A stretch of 64,000 bases of DNA from Fen-999 sp041480065 (GCA_041480065.1 JBGOZF010000011.1:1-64000), one strand, 5' to 3'. Shown: positions 38,134 through 48,082, numbered from the stretch's first letter. Program-made: numbers and translations. Notes: a model not told the origin generated them from the sequence alone.

Positions 38134-39465
38134 TTATAGTGCAGAGTCATGAAATCTGCTTTCAAACAAGTTCGATGCATTTGTGAGGGCGGCCTGGAAT
38201 CCGGATCGCACGACGTGTGCGTCATGGCTTCGGGCGGCGGTGGCGCGCGCGCGTCTGGAAAGCTCAACTCGCAATGACGTATCCGTAGAAAGTTGCCTGA
38301 ATGCCCGCTTCAATCTTTCGATGTCCCGTGCGGTCACCACCAGCCCCCAGCCGGCCGCAGCAGCATAGGAGATTTGGGCGACCTCCTCCGGGCCGTAGGC
38401 CAGAATGGGTGTACCCACCGTCAGGTATGCCGGTATCTTGGTCGGCATGGAGTAACGGATAAAGTCGATCGTGTAACGGTCGAAATTGACCGGAAGCACA
38501 AGAATATCGACTTCCTGCAGCGTTGCGAAAAATGCCTCGTCGTCTGAAATCGTGTCATGCAACGAAATCGCTGTTCCGACGACCAATTGCTGCCGGTATT
38601 GCTCGGCAAGATGAGACGGACTATAGATTTCCAGCCGGATTGGAAGCCCCTCGTCACTGAGCGCCTGTATTGCCTTGCAGCAATCGACAAGGCTATCCAG
38701 TTGAGCGAAGGGCAATACGGACCCGATGTAGGCGACGCGAACCGGAGAGCCGACCACACGTGGGTCCTTTTCGAAGCGCCGCCACAATCCAACATCGATC
38801 GTATTCTGGAACGAGAGGAAAGGTTGCGCATACCTGCGCCGGTATGCCTCTGCCATGTCTTCGCAAATGGCAAAGCGGGCAACGGAAACATTCATCAGAT
38901 GCCGGATCAATCGCTCTTTCTTTCTTCTTTGCCAGGAAGAAAGGAGCCCACCTCGATAGACCACGGATGCCCAGTCGTCCATGATGTGAACCACGAGTGG
39001 CAGGCGAAAACGAAGCCGCAGGCGTTCAGCCAGCTCCATCATCGCATTTGACCCGAGAATCGTGTAAAGCACCGAGGGGCGAAACGCTTCGATCCATTGA
39101 TCGAGCTCGGCCGTAAGGCAGGTTTCTTCGGGAATGCCGTCACCGAAGACCCATGTCTTCACGGTCCTCAGGAATGACAATGCCCTACTACGGATTGGGG
39201 ATCGCGAAGAACTTGCAGCAACTGCGTCGGAAGGTTTGCCGGCCGGGATGTGCCGCAACCAGCCCCAACGATGAATTTCCCGCTCCGTAAGACGGAAATA
39301 TTGGTTGCATACGTCCCGGGTCACCGGAACCGGGTCATTATGGATAGTCGCGATATCCTCAATCGGCCAATCTGCGAACAAATTGCTGAAAGTGATGCCA
39401 CCGCCGGTCACCTTGTTGAAAGCAGCCGGGGTGAGGAACAGGACGCGTATTGGAATGCTGTTCAA
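38134..39465 (-). CDS. Glycosyltransferase, GT-B fold
   Basis: About 443 residues. IRVLFLTPAAFNKVTGGGIT at the start; a C-terminal donor half with VRVAYIGSVLPFAQLDSLVD and MPTKIPAYLTVGTPILAYGP, giving a degenerate GT4-like pattern. The first usable start is TTG 39465 with no clear ribosome site, so the start is uncertain. It precedes the bi-domain oxidoreductase gene. Confidence 0.75.
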   Translation of the reverse strand: MNSIPIRVLFLTPAAFNKVTGGGITFSNLFADWPIEDIATIHNDPVPVTRDVCNQYFRLTEREIHRWGWLRHIPAGKPSDAVAASSSRSPIRSRALSFLRTVKTWVFGDGIPEETCLTAELDQWIEAFRPSVLYTILGSNAMMELAERLRLRFRLPLVVHIMDDWASVVYRGGLLSSWQRRKKERLIRHLMNVSVARFAICEDMAEAYRRRYAQPFLSFQNTIDVGLWRRFEKDPRVVGSPVRVAYIGSVLPFAQLDSLVDCCKAIQALSDEGLPIRLEIYSPSHLAEQYRQQLVVGTAISLHDTISDDEAFFATLQEVDILVLPVNFDRYTIDFIRYSMPTKIPAYLTVGTPILAYGPEEVAQISYAAAAGWGLVVTARDIERLKRAFRQLSTDTSLRVELSRRARATAARSHDAHVVRSGFQAALTNASNLFESRFHDSAL

Positions 39466-39529
39466 GCCGTCAGTAGAGACTAGGTGTCACGAAATGCAAG
39501 CCCGCAGGGACGTCTCCGTCACTTCTCGT

Positions 39530-40522
39530 TCATGCGGATTGCGAAAGATCGAATCGAACCAGATTTCGTCGCCTTCTAAGGATGTTCAGTCCGCGTGCAA
39601 TAACGCCTCCAGGGGACCTTCTTTTGTCTATGAGGCCATCCTTGAATTCCCCATTAAGCATTCTGATCGCTGAATATGCGCGGCTGAGTTCAGCCACGTA
39701 CGGCATATAGATGGCCTCGCGAAGATCGCTGGGAAGACGTCTATCCCCGATATAAAGCGAAGCGGTTCCGTCGTCAAACAACTGCAATCCTTGAAAGTGG
39801 TAGAGAAGAAGCGGCACGTCATCCACCCTGACCAGGCTTTCCTCGACGGAAATCCGGTAGTTCTCGATGTTCCACGGTGCCGCGTTGAGCCCTTTGTGGC
39901 TGGATGATTCGCCAAGCGGGAAGATCTCAGCGAATTGATCTAGATACTTTTGATCCGCGTAAGTTGACTCAGTAGGGGTCGAACTGCAACTCGCCAGGCA
40001 TTGGTCCTTCCACCAAACAATGGCCTGTTGTCCGATCGATGAATGCCGTGCAGCAACATAACCGGCGTTGTGTTTTCCCGCGGATCTTTCAAAACCGGCG
40101 AATGCGCGGTGGAATCGATGGGGCGTCAACAAATAGTGGGCCGTCTGCCCAGGGAGCGCGGCATCGGGGTCGGAAAAAAACATCATATCGGTGTCGACGT
40201 AGACTATCCAGTCTGCCTCTGGAACGCGTGCCATCACATACAAGAGCGCGATGGGTTTGCATGTCCAGCAGTATTCGCCCTGGCTGCGCAGCGGCCGAAT
40301 CTGCGCCAATTCCGTTGAGGAAAACTCTTCGTGGCGGACAACGATCGACCGTTCGAGTTGCAGCATGTCCAGCAGATCAGCTGAGCGCTCATCGATACAA
40401 AAGAAAGCAAAACGCGCATTGCGACTCACGCGGATTAGCGAGGAATATAGGACCAGCGCCCGCGCCAGGTAATTGCTGTCGAAGATGGTGCAATACACCG
40501 AAGTCACTTGCTCACGCGACAT
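39530..40522 (-). CDS. Glycosyltransferase, GT-A fold (family 8-like)
   Basis: 330 residues. SVYCTIFDSNYLARALVLYS at the start, the DxD-type metal site in WIVYVDTDMMFFSDPDAALP, and HKGLNAAPWNIENYRIS later. The order of these motifs resembles GT8/GT-A enzymes. The ATG at 40522 lies inside the end of the upstream SDR gene. Confidence 0.75.
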   Translation of the reverse strand: MSREQVTSVYCTIFDSNYLARALVLYSSLIRVSRNARFAFFCIDERSADLLDMLQLERSIVVRHEEFSSTELAQIRPLRSQGEYCWTCKPIALLYVMARVPEADWIVYVDTDMMFFSDPDAALPGQTAHYLLTPHRFHRAFAGFERSAGKHNAGYVAARHSSIGQQAIVWWKDQCLASCSSTPTESTYADQKYLDQFAEIFPLGESSSHKGLNAAPWNIENYRISVEESLVRVDDVPLLLYHFQGLQLFDDGTASLYIGDRRLPSDLREAIYMPYVAELSRAYSAIRMLNGEFKDGLIDKRRSPGGVIARGLNILRRRRNLVRFDLSQSA

Positions 40523-41351
40523 CACGCCTCTTTTCCCGCCTTAGGCGGCGTCCAAGTTCGAGGGAAAAATTCGCAACCCGATCTCGTCCGCAGTTCAACC
40601 CAAACTCTGATTTCAGGCGTTCCGTATCAAGCTGAAATTCATCATGTTCAACAGGGTTCTCCACTATCAGCCGTCCAGAGCCGAACCCCTCAATTAGCCA
40701 CAAGGCAACCCTGCCAACCTCGACCGATTCCCCGGCACCAACGTTTATGATCCCTCCGGGCCTCCTGAGCACCACCTCACGAAGCACTTCGCAAAAATAG
40801 TCGACAGGTACGACATCTCGCCGGACGAACGGGCTAACGGTCAGCCGGATGGTTCCGGTATCGGCAAGTTGATTCAGGAGGTAAGCGCCAAATCTATTCC
40901 TTCCGGGCTGCCGTTCATAACCGAACACATTCCCGGGTCGCAGAATCGTTAGTCCGCTACCTAGTGCAGTCGTTAGCTCCTTCTCGATTCGCAGCTTATT
41001 TTGGCCATAAATATCGGCACCCGTCGCATGCGCGTCTTCCCGCGCGCCCCATCCAATTGCTTCCTGATAGACCCTGCGGGAACTGAGCATCACATAATGG
41101 ATTCCTTTACTCGATGCAATACGCGCGAGTCGCGCGTCAATATCGAGTGTGTGCTCGTACGGTTGCAGGCACAGCACGGGAGGAAACGAAAAGTTGACGA
41201 TGCACGTGACGTCTCGGAACACCTCCACATTATCAATCTCGGTGTGACTGATTGAACGCACGGAGAGCCCCATTGCCTCACCTAGGAATTCTCTTGCCAG
41301 AAAACTGTTCTTGCCCACAACGAGAAGCAATGGAGTGGCTCCAGTAACCAA
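40512..41351 (-). CDS. NAD-dependent epimerase/reductase (SDR)
   Basis: 279 residues. Short SDR with a modified glycine motif (LLLVVGKNSFLAREFLGEAM), HYVMLSSRRVYQEAI and the catalytic DIYGQNKLRIEKEL. It ends near RLKSEFGLNCGRDRVANFSL. Only TTG codons are available near the beginning; TTG 41351 follows the upstream stop directly. The substrate is not identifiable. It sits between a GT8-like and a capsule-type transferase. Confidence 0.7.
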   Translation of the reverse strand: MVTGATPLLLVVGKNSFLAREFLGEAMGLSVRSISHTEIDNVEVFRDVTCIVNFSFPPVLCLQPYEHTLDIDARLARIASSKGIHYVMLSSRRVYQEAIGWGAREDAHATGADIYGQNKLRIEKELTTALGSGLTILRPGNVFGYERQPGRNRFGAYLLNQLADTGTIRLTVSPFVRRDVVPVDYFCEVLREVVLRRPGGIINVGAGESVEVGRVALWLIEGFGSGRLIVENPVEHDEFQLDTERLKSEFGLNCGRDRVANFSLELGRRLRREKRRDVA

Positions 41352-43100
41352 TTAGTTGATAATTGTAGCTAACATGCTTAGCCGCTGACCCAAATTGGCC
41401 ACGGTATCTGGACAAACAAGAAAGTCCTCATCACTCGACCGCAGCCAATCCGCAATCGCGACGAGTTCTGGCGCTCTGCGCAATTCTGCGGTAGACCGCA
41501 CTGTCCAACCAGACTCGAGGGTCGCCGCGGCGTCCTTCGAAAATTTGAAATCAAAACAGTTCAGCCGAACCGGGCGACACATGAACACGCCGTAACTGTA
41601 GCGCTCCGCTCGCTCCCGCATCACAGGAGTCGGCGGCCCAAGTTCCTCCAGGGTAGCAAGCCGAGCGAGGTAGTCCTCGCGGGAGTCGAAGTCTGTCGTA
41701 AAGCCGTGGCGGTCGTAGCGGCCAGTGCCAGCGGTAAGGACATTCCTGCCCAGCAACGCGGCCTCCATGCCAACCGTGCCACGCACAGTGAGGCAGTAGT
41801 CGGTAACCTCGAACAACGACAGCGTGGTGATGTCCGTATCGGCCGGAATCACCTGCACATGCGCAGGAAGGTGACCAATCCGGTCACGCAGGGCAAGGAT
41901 CTCGGAAGGTTCGCCGCTGATGCCGTCACGAATGTCCTTGACCAGATTGGCCGGATGCACTTTGATCAGCCAGTTGAGGCGGTCGTTGGCGCAGGCGGCA
42001 CGGACCGTCTCGACAAACCAGTCCTCATAGTCACGGAACAGGTCCTCGCCCCAGAAGAACGTGGCGTCCCAGAAGATGTGGGCGAATACGACCGCAGTCT
42101 TCTTGCCCCGATCCAGGCCCAGGCGAGCCGTGATTCCCTCCTTGGAGCACACTCTCTTGCCGAACTGGGTACCCACCTCGCCATACCACTCGCCGTTGTT
42201 ATAGGACTCGGCGAGTTCCCGGTTCAGCAGCTCGCGCTCCCTTTCACCCCATGGCGCGGCCAGTAATCGCGCCCAGGACTCCGGCGACAGGGACGAAGGG
42301 TGCGCATCCCGATTGCCGGGGTGATAGCGCTTAAGCATCAGGGTATTGTCCCGGTGGGCAGCGTTCCATGTATAGACCGGGATGCCGCGGTTGACACAGA
42401 CGTCGAATATTTCCCCGTATGGCGAATACCCGCGATCCACCTGAACCAGCACCGACGGCGCGAGCCGTGAAATCATCCGCTCGGCCCCCTCGACGTAAGC
42501 TATTGAGGCTGCCAGACCATCGATAACGCGTTCCCGTAGTGCCGGGTCGCCGAGATCGAGACTTCCCTTGCGGGTCTGTCGCATCAGGGTGGAACTGGCG
42601 TACTTGCCCACCGCGACACCGCCCCACCTCAGGTCGATCAGTTCCGCGAACGAAGACACGCCATTCAGGACTGCAGCCGCCCGTCGGCGATCCGGCGAGG
42701 AGCAATAGCGTGACAAAGGCTCCAAGCCGGTAACGCCCATGGCCCCATAGATGGCGCGACAGGCTGGCGTAGGTTCCATCAATACATGCACGCAGTAATC
42801 GGCCAACTCGAAGGCCTTGCGGATCACCGATTCGGCCAGCACGTGCCCGAAGAAGCTCCAGCCGAGCACAATTGCGGTTCCGCGGCTGCCATCGCCCAAG
42901 TCTTCAGCCAGTATGTCGCCGCTGCGGATGCGAAACTGCGCCAACTCTTCCAGCAGAGCGCGATGCTGGCGCCGGTAGGCCGGTTTCAGCAGCCAGCGGA
43001 CACCGTGCAGAAACGAGTGGGCCGCAGGATAACGACGGAGTGCGACCTTAAGCCGCACGAGCACTTCGGCCAAACGAGACGGACTTTGCTGCGACCTCAT
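41352..43100 (-). CDS. Capsule polysaccharide-type protein, GT-B (KpsS/LipB-like) candidate
   Basis: 582 residues, soluble. The C-terminal half has TAVVFAHIFWDATFFWGEDL, NWLIKVHPANLVKD and a late VRGTVGMEAALLGRNVLTAG. This pattern (HPAN followed by G(T/S)xGxExA) is shared by capsule polysaccharide transferases and some CMP-sugar transferases. Being next to an O-methyltransferase and a NeuABC set, it is a candidate for the transferase of the nonulosonic acid; that role is inferred. Confidence 0.6.
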   Translation of the reverse strand: MRSQQSPSRLAEVLVRLKVALRRYPAAHSFLHGVRWLLKPAYRRQHRALLEELAQFRIRSGDILAEDLGDGSRGTAIVLGWSFFGHVLAESVIRKAFELADYCVHVLMEPTPACRAIYGAMGVTGLEPLSRYCSSPDRRRAAAVLNGVSSFAELIDLRWGGVAVGKYASSTLMRQTRKGSLDLGDPALRERVIDGLAASIAYVEGAERMISRLAPSVLVQVDRGYSPYGEIFDVCVNRGIPVYTWNAAHRDNTLMLKRYHPGNRDAHPSSLSPESWARLLAAPWGERERELLNRELAESYNNGEWYGEVGTQFGKRVCSKEGITARLGLDRGKKTAVVFAHIFWDATFFWGEDLFRDYEDWFVETVRAACANDRLNWLIKVHPANLVKDIRDGISGEPSEILALRDRIGHLPAHVQVIPADTDITTLSLFEVTDYCLTVRGTVGMEAALLGRNVLTAGTGRYDRHGFTTDFDSREDYLARLATLEELGPPTPVMRERAERYSYGVFMCRPVRLNCFDFKFSKDAAATLESGWTVRSTAELRRAPELVAIADWLRSSDEDFLVCPDTVANLGQRLSMLATIIN

Positions 43101-43132
43101 ACTTCGCTCCTGTAGAACCGAGGACTTGCGCT

Positions 43133-44173
43133 TCAGAGTTTTCGCCCTCGATAGAGGAGGTACTCAAGTCCCGGAAGGCCGCGGATAACGTAGTTGCCGT
43201 ATCTTGGCGTACACATCATGTCGTTTGCGAAGCCGCTCAGGTCGTATCGATCAAAGGAATTGCCGGGAATCTCCCGGGAAACCTTCAGATTCTCCAACAC
43301 CAGATGACCTCCCTGCCTGACAATGCGCTGCAACAGGGACAGGTACTCGTTGACGACCTCAATCCTCATTTCCTGAAACGACGACACGTTGAACGCATAG
43401 TCCATCGATTCACTGCCGATTGCATCGGACTGATAAGGCAGCAGGAAGATCACATCAAAATCCGCCAAGAGGGCGTCGAAATCTTTCCCTGCACGAACGT
43501 AGTCGTGCACGACATCGGGCAATGCAATGCGGAGCATCGGAAAAACGGACTTGAGGAACGCAAAGCCCACGGAAATGGTTTCCGGCAAATCGATAATCGC
43601 GTACTTGCAACCGTATGCGCCAATCATCAGAGCCGCATTTACGCAGGCGCCTCCGCCAATTTCAACCACCTTGGCGGGTGCTTGAGGCAGTTCGACCAGA
43701 TTGAACACCTCCAGCATGCGTAGATAGACAAAGCCGTGCTTGTCCAGCAGAAAGTCGTGCTGTGGCGACTTGCGGAATCCGGGATAGATCCCGGCAAATA
43801 CCTCAAGATGTCGGTCTAGGGAGTCTAGCTTAGCTACCTGACGGATCTTTGCAATGCATGTTCTGATGCGCCGGACAATCGACAGACCGCCAGCCTTGAC
43901 CGGCAGATAGTCGATCGGCTCATACGAATCGATAAAACGATGCCCGCTCTTTAGCATGATCTGATCGCCGGAGAATGCCACGAAAGTGCCTGAGGCCCAG
44001 CGCCGCCAAGCACTCGACGGAGCAAATCTCTTATCGTCAATAACCCGGTCGTAAGCTCGCTCGGCAGCGAGATACCTCAGATAGCACAGCAGGGTCGACC
44101 GCTCTTCGGCGGAGGTCTCAAGGTGCACAAAGTAATTTGTGGGAATGCTTAGATCCGGATCGACGAAACGCAT
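43133..44173 (-). CDS. Putative sugar O-methyltransferase
   Basis: 346 residues. The central SAM-binding stretch is PAKVVEIGGGACVNAALMIG, followed by YAIIDLPETISVGFAFLKSV, and HLVLENLKVSREIPGNSFD late in the protein. This family, with the IDLPET motif, is common beside nonulosonic acid genes. It lies directly before neuC in gene order along the minus strand, so a role in modifying that sugar is plausible. Confidence 0.75.
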   Translation of the reverse strand: MRFVDPDLSIPTNYFVHLETSAEERSTLLCYLRYLAAERAYDRVIDDKRFAPSSAWRRWASGTFVAFSGDQIMLKSGHRFIDSYEPIDYLPVKAGGLSIVRRIRTCIAKIRQVAKLDSLDRHLEVFAGIYPGFRKSPQHDFLLDKHGFVYLRMLEVFNLVELPQAPAKVVEIGGGACVNAALMIGAYGCKYAIIDLPETISVGFAFLKSVFPMLRIALPDVVHDYVRAGKDFDALLADFDVIFLLPYQSDAIGSESMDYAFNVSSFQEMRIEVVNEYLSLLQRIVRQGGHLVLENLKVSREIPGNSFDRYDLSGFANDMMCTPRYGNYVIRGLPGLEYLLYRGRKL

Positions 44174-44191
44174 GGTAATTGGATGCTCAAC

Positions 44192-45343
44192 TCAATACGT
44201 ACACTCTTTGTCAAGCAAGCTCCGATCAAGCGGTATGTCCCTCAGCGTCTCACAGATGCGCCGACTGCTCCGGCCATCGCCGTAGGGATTGACGGCCGCG
44301 GCACAGCGCTGCCTGAACGCCGGGTCTCCGAGCGCGGTGCGAATGGCGCCCGCAATGTGGTCGGCGTCGTAGTCGCAATTGAGGATATTCTCCGCCTGGG
44401 GACGACCGCGCTGGCGATTGCCGATGTTGACCACGGGAACCCGGAATGACGGCGCCTCCAGGATGCCGCTGGACGAATTACCTACCAGGGCCGCACAATT
44501 GGCCAGCAGGGTCAGGTAGGCCTCGCGTTCGACGTTTTCCAGGACGGTAAAGGCGGCGCCGGTGGCACGGTCCTCGATTCGGCTAATGATCTGCTTGTAG
44601 CCGAGGTCCGAGTTCGGATAGATGATGTAGGTGGGCAGGCCAGATGCGGCACAGGCTTCGAGGGTCGCCGCGACCTGCTGTCCCGCTTCCCCCATTTCTG
44701 CCATGACCGAGTGTTGCACCATGAGGAGGTAGGGATGACCGAGGTCAAGGCCTTGGCCATTCACCTCGATGGTCTGCCGCCGGTAGTCGGTATTGACAAT
44801 GTTGTCGAGTTGCGGCGCGCCGACGTTGAAGATGCGGAATTCCTGTTCGCCCATCCGCCGAAGGCGATTAACTGAATCCTCGCATGAAGCCAGATGGATG
44901 TGGGCGAACTTGCCGATCGCATGGCGTGCCGAATCGTCTATGTGTCCGGACTTGTCGCCGGCCTGGATGTGGGCAACCGGAATCCCCATGTAGGCGGCGG
45001 CAATGCAGCAGCCAAAGGTTTCGATCCGGTCGCCGGAAAGCAGAATGACATCGGGCTGCAGTCGTTCGTAAGTCTCGGCATACCCGGCGATGGCCTTCCC
45101 AAGCGCCATGGACCAGGCGCCGCGGCTGGCATCGCCGCCATGCATGGGCACAGTGGCGGATATCGGGAAACCGTCATGGCGAATCAGATCGATGCTGTTG
45201 CCCAGTTCGGGAACCAGATGCATGCCGGTGACCAGGGTCTGCAATTCGAGCTCGGGGAAGTCCCGCATTGCCAGCATGACGTTCTTGGAATAGCCATAGG
45301 TCGCCCGCGACTCCAGCGTAACCAGCATCCGTCTGGTCTTCAT
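44192..45343 (-). CDS. neuC: UDP-GlcNAc 2-epimerase, hydrolysing (NeuC/LegG family)
   Basis: About 383 residues. RRMLVTLESRATYGYSKNVM, LLSGDRIETFGCCIAAAYMG, VAHIQAGDKSGHIDDSARHA and VGNSSSGILEAPSFRVPVVN. The hydrolysing epimerases NeuC and LegG yield ManNAc or its di-N-acetyl-6-deoxy analogue for nonulosonic acid synthesis. The ATG at 45343 overlaps the neuB stop (ATGA); a six-residue upstream extension is rejected. Confidence 0.9.
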   Translation of the reverse strand: MKTRRMLVTLESRATYGYSKNVMLAMRDFPELELQTLVTGMHLVPELGNSIDLIRHDGFPISATVPMHGGDASRGAWSMALGKAIAGYAETYERLQPDVILLSGDRIETFGCCIAAAYMGIPVAHIQAGDKSGHIDDSARHAIGKFAHIHLASCEDSVNRLRRMGEQEFRIFNVGAPQLDNIVNTDYRRQTIEVNGQGLDLGHPYLLMVQHSVMAEMGEAGQQVAATLEACAASGLPTYIIYPNSDLGYKQIISRIEDRATGAAFTVLENVEREAYLTLLANCAALVGNSSSGILEAPSFRVPVVNIGNRQRGRPQAENILNCDYDADHIAGAIRTALGDPAFRQRCAAAVNPYGDGRSSRRICETLRDIPLDRSLLDKECTY

Positions 45344-46377
45344 GCCAGCTCCTGCCACAGAATCTGGCGGTCGCGGGCTATGGGCGTGCGCGCAGTCCGC
45401 CCGATCACGTTGTCGAGGTCCTTGGCTGGAATCGCACCTTCGCCAGGGCTGGGACGCTTCACCCAGACCATGTCACGGGTGATCGCAGTGCCGGCCGGAA
45501 TATCGACGATCGAGACCACGCTCTCGCGCGCCCAGGCGATGATGGGCTGCTCTTCCGGAAATATCTCGCGCTCGGCACCCCGGGCTTCGAACACGGCCCG
45601 GCAACCCTTGACCAGTTCGCCGAGTTCGTAGGGCTCCAGCGACACAGCATGGTCGGGGCCGGATTGCAACTTGTCCAGCGTGTAGTGCTTCTCGATGATG
45701 CAGGCGCCCAACGCCACGGCACCCAGCGACGTGTAGATGCCCAGCGAGTGGTCCGACAGGCCCACGGGCACGTCGAACAGGTCCCGATAGCGAGGGATAT
45801 TGTGCAAATTGACGCGCTTGTATGGGCAGGGGTAGGCGGAGACGCAATGGGTCAGGGCAAACGGGGTGCCGATGGACTTGACGGCATCAACCGTCTCGCG
45901 GATTTCGTCCAGCAGCGCCATACCCGTCGAGATAATCATCGGTCGGCCCTTGCGCGCGATATGGGTGATCAGCGGAATGTTGGTCAGTTCGCCGGACCCG
46001 GTCTTGAAGGCCAGGACGCCCATTTCGTCGAGAATATCGGCGGCAGCGGCAGAAAAAGGCGTGCACAGATAGTCGATGCCCAAGGTCTCGCACAGGTTCT
46101 TGAGCGCCTCGTGCTCGTCGAGCGTGAGGTTGGTCTTGGCAAGCGTGTCGTAGAGCGGCTCGTCAAAGTTATTCGACGTCGGCACCTCCCGAAGCATTTC
46201 GTTTTCCAGGACATGCATCTGAAACTTGATGGCGTCGCAACCCATCGCATGGGCGATATAGACCATGCGTTTGGCGGTCTTCACATCACCCTGATGGCTG
46301 ATCGCGGCCTCGGCGATCACGTAGGGAGCGTGTTGGTCCCCGATCATGCGGTTCCCGATCCTTATGGCATCAGGCAT
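45340..46377 (-). CDS. neuB: Nonulosonic (sialic/legionaminic) acid synthase
   Basis: 345 residues. Condenses PEP with an N-acetylmannosamine-type sugar. TIM-barrel part with YVIAEAAISHQGDVKTAKRM, CDAIKFQMHVLENEML, FKTGSGELTNIPLITHIARK and VGLSDHSLGIYTSLGAVALG; C-terminal SAF (antifreeze-like) domain from about 285 (SIVDIPAGTAITRDMVWVKR). Overlaps neuC and neuA ends by a few bases. Whether the product is Neu5Ac or a deoxy form cannot be told. Confidence 0.93.
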   Translation of the reverse strand: MPDAIRIGNRMIGDQHAPYVIAEAAISHQGDVKTAKRMVYIAHAMGCDAIKFQMHVLENEMLREVPTSNNFDEPLYDTLAKTNLTLDEHEALKNLCETLGIDYLCTPFSAAAADILDEMGVLAFKTGSGELTNIPLITHIARKGRPMIISTGMALLDEIRETVDAVKSIGTPFALTHCVSAYPCPYKRVNLHNIPRYRDLFDVPVGLSDHSLGIYTSLGAVALGACIIEKHYTLDKLQSGPDHAVSLEPYELGELVKGCRAVFEARGAEREIFPEEQPIIAWARESVVSIVDIPAGTAITRDMVWVKRPSPGEGAIPAKDLDNVIGRTARTPIARDRQILWQELA

Positions 46378-47065
46378 GTTGTGCTTGCCTCCGTTTAAGC
46401 ATTAGAAACTCAACCAGTTGAAAGTCTTCTTCGGTATTGATATCGGCCGCCTCGGCTTCCGGCACCACCAGCGCGCCCCAGTCTTCGGCGACCAGAGTGC
46501 CAGTACGGCGAAGGTAATCCACACGACAGGCGTAGATGGTGCTGCTCTCGATGTACATGGGCTGGCGCTCCTGGCGGCGGCGCGGCGCGCCGGGAACGAC
46601 GGGGCGAAAGCAGCCATCGCGGATAAAGCCGATGTTTTCGCGCGTCTCCCGTACCGCCAGGACGGACGGGGTCTTGCCAGCGACACACGTGGCGATCGCC
46701 CGGGCGATCGTTGCAGCCGAGCGGAACGGGGATGTGGGCTCGAGCACCAGTATGATGTCGAAGCGCTGCCCCTCCCCTTCCAGTACGTCCAGCACATGGA
46801 GCAGGGCAGCTTCGGTTGGTGACGTATCGCTCGCCAGACTGGCCGGCCGTTCGACTACGCGAACGTCGTAACTCCCTGACACCGAGGCGATTTCGACATC
46901 ATCGGTCGACACCACCAGCAGATCGATCTCCGCAACCTGCCTGGCAGTACGCAGGGTATGGCCGATCAGTGGCTCGCCGGCCAGTGGCCGGACATTCTTT
47001 CGCGGCACGCCCTTCGAACCGCCGCGCGCCGGCACTACGCCTAGAACCCTTGCTCCTTGAAACAT
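46370..47065 (-). CDS. neuA: CMP-nonulosonate cytidylyltransferase
   Basis: About 231 residues. GVVPARGGSKGVPRKNVRPL is the nucleotide-binding signature, followed by DTSPTEAALLHVLDVLEGEG and LVLEPTSPFRSAATI; the metal-binding end is ADINTEEDFQLVEFL. Activates the sugar made by NeuB as the CMP derivative. I chose ATG 47065 over a TTG at 47077. Confidence 0.9.
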   Translation of the reverse strand: MFQGARVLGVVPARGGSKGVPRKNVRPLAGEPLIGHTLRTARQVAEIDLLVVSTDDVEIASVSGSYDVRVVERPASLASDTSPTEAALLHVLDVLEGEGQRFDIILVLEPTSPFRSAATIARAIATCVAGKTPSVLAVRETRENIGFIRDGCFRPVVPGAPRRRQERQPMYIESSTIYACRVDYLRRTGTLVAEDWGALVVPEAEAADINTEEDFQLVEFLMLKRRQAQHA

Positions 47066-47070
47066 GTGGA

Positions 47071-48057
47071 TCAGCAAATCGGCCAGTCGGCGTGGATCAC
47101 CTCCTGGGCGGCAATGCGGCGAATTCCTTCATCCACCGTGATATGCGGCTCAAAACCCAGGTCGGCCTTGGCATGGCTGGTATCGCAATAGCGGACATGT
47201 ATCTCGCGCTCCGATACCCGGTCCGAGCCTGCGAAGCCACCCAACACCTCCACCCGCAGCCCTTTGTCCGGATTGACCAGATCGATGACTCGCTGCGCCA
47301 GTTCGGTCAGGGTCATAACCTGGGTCGAGTTTCCCAGGTTGTACACCTGGCCGTTCGATACCGGGTTCTCGATGATCTGCTTCACGCCCTCTGTTACGTC
47401 ATCCACGTGTCCGTAACTGCGAACCTGGTTGCCGTCGCCGTAGACCACCGGATTGCGACCCGCCAGCACTTCACGAACGAACTTGCAGAGAACGAATTGG
47501 GCGACCTGCCCCTCGCCGTAAGTGTTGAAGAAGCGGACGATCGTGTAGTCCATCGATGGATAGAGCTGATGGTAGCCTTTTACCAACTCTTCGCCGGCCA
47601 GCTTGGTAACGGCGTAAACCGTTTTGCCCTTGGTGTCGTCGGTCTCACGAATGGGATTCCGGTTAGGCTCGCCATACACCTCCGACGAGGAAGCCAGAAT
47701 GAACTTCTTGACGCCCTGAGAAACCGCGGCGCTGAGAACGTTGTCCGTACCGTTGATGTTGATCTCGATACAGGACAACTTGTTGTCTTCGGTCTTCTTG
47801 ACGCCAAGCATTGCCGCCAGGTGGAGCACCACCTCAACCCCGTTCACAGCCTGCCGGACGGCGTTGCGATCGAGCACCGAACCAGACACCAGTCTCAGGC
47901 TGCCCAGCGTGGCCATCTTGTCGAGGTACGGGCGGTGTCGGGCGATCTGCTCGGCAAGATCGAAGCAGATCACTTCATAGCCTGAGGTCACGAGTTTGCG
48001 AACGGACTCGCGACCGATAAATCCCGCGCCACCAGTAACCAACACACGTTTTGACAT
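47071..48057 (-). CDS. NAD-dependent epimerase/dehydratase
   Basis: 328 residues from ATG 48057, preceded by AAGGAAGA. Extended SDR with RVLVTGGAGFIGRESVRKLV, FILASSSEVYGEPN and the catalytic VYAVTKLAGEELVKGYHQL; the C-terminal half has VYGDGNQVRSYGHVDDVTEG and VYNLGNSTQVMTLTELAQRV. Likely a UDP-sugar 4-epimerase or decarboxylase-type SDR. It lies directly upstream of neuA. Confidence 0.78.
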   Translation of the reverse strand: MSKRVLVTGGAGFIGRESVRKLVTSGYEVICFDLAEQIARHRPYLDKMATLGSLRLVSGSVLDRNAVRQAVNGVEVVLHLAAMLGVKKTEDNKLSCIEININGTDNVLSAAVSQGVKKFILASSSEVYGEPNRNPIRETDDTKGKTVYAVTKLAGEELVKGYHQLYPSMDYTIVRFFNTYGEGQVAQFVLCKFVREVLAGRNPVVYGDGNQVRSYGHVDDVTEGVKQIIENPVSNGQVYNLGNSTQVMTLTELAQRVIDLVNPDKGLRVEVLGGFAGSDRVSEREIHVRYCDTSHAKADLGFEPHITVDEGIRRIAAQEVIHADWPIC

Positions 48058-48082
48058 CGCGATCTTCCTTTTCAATTCTCGT

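Noticed and set aside
44192..47065. Full legionaminic or pseudaminic acid pathway
   Set aside because: Only the 2-epimerase, synthase and cytidylyltransferase are present; no aminotransferase or acetyltransferase of those pathways is in the window.
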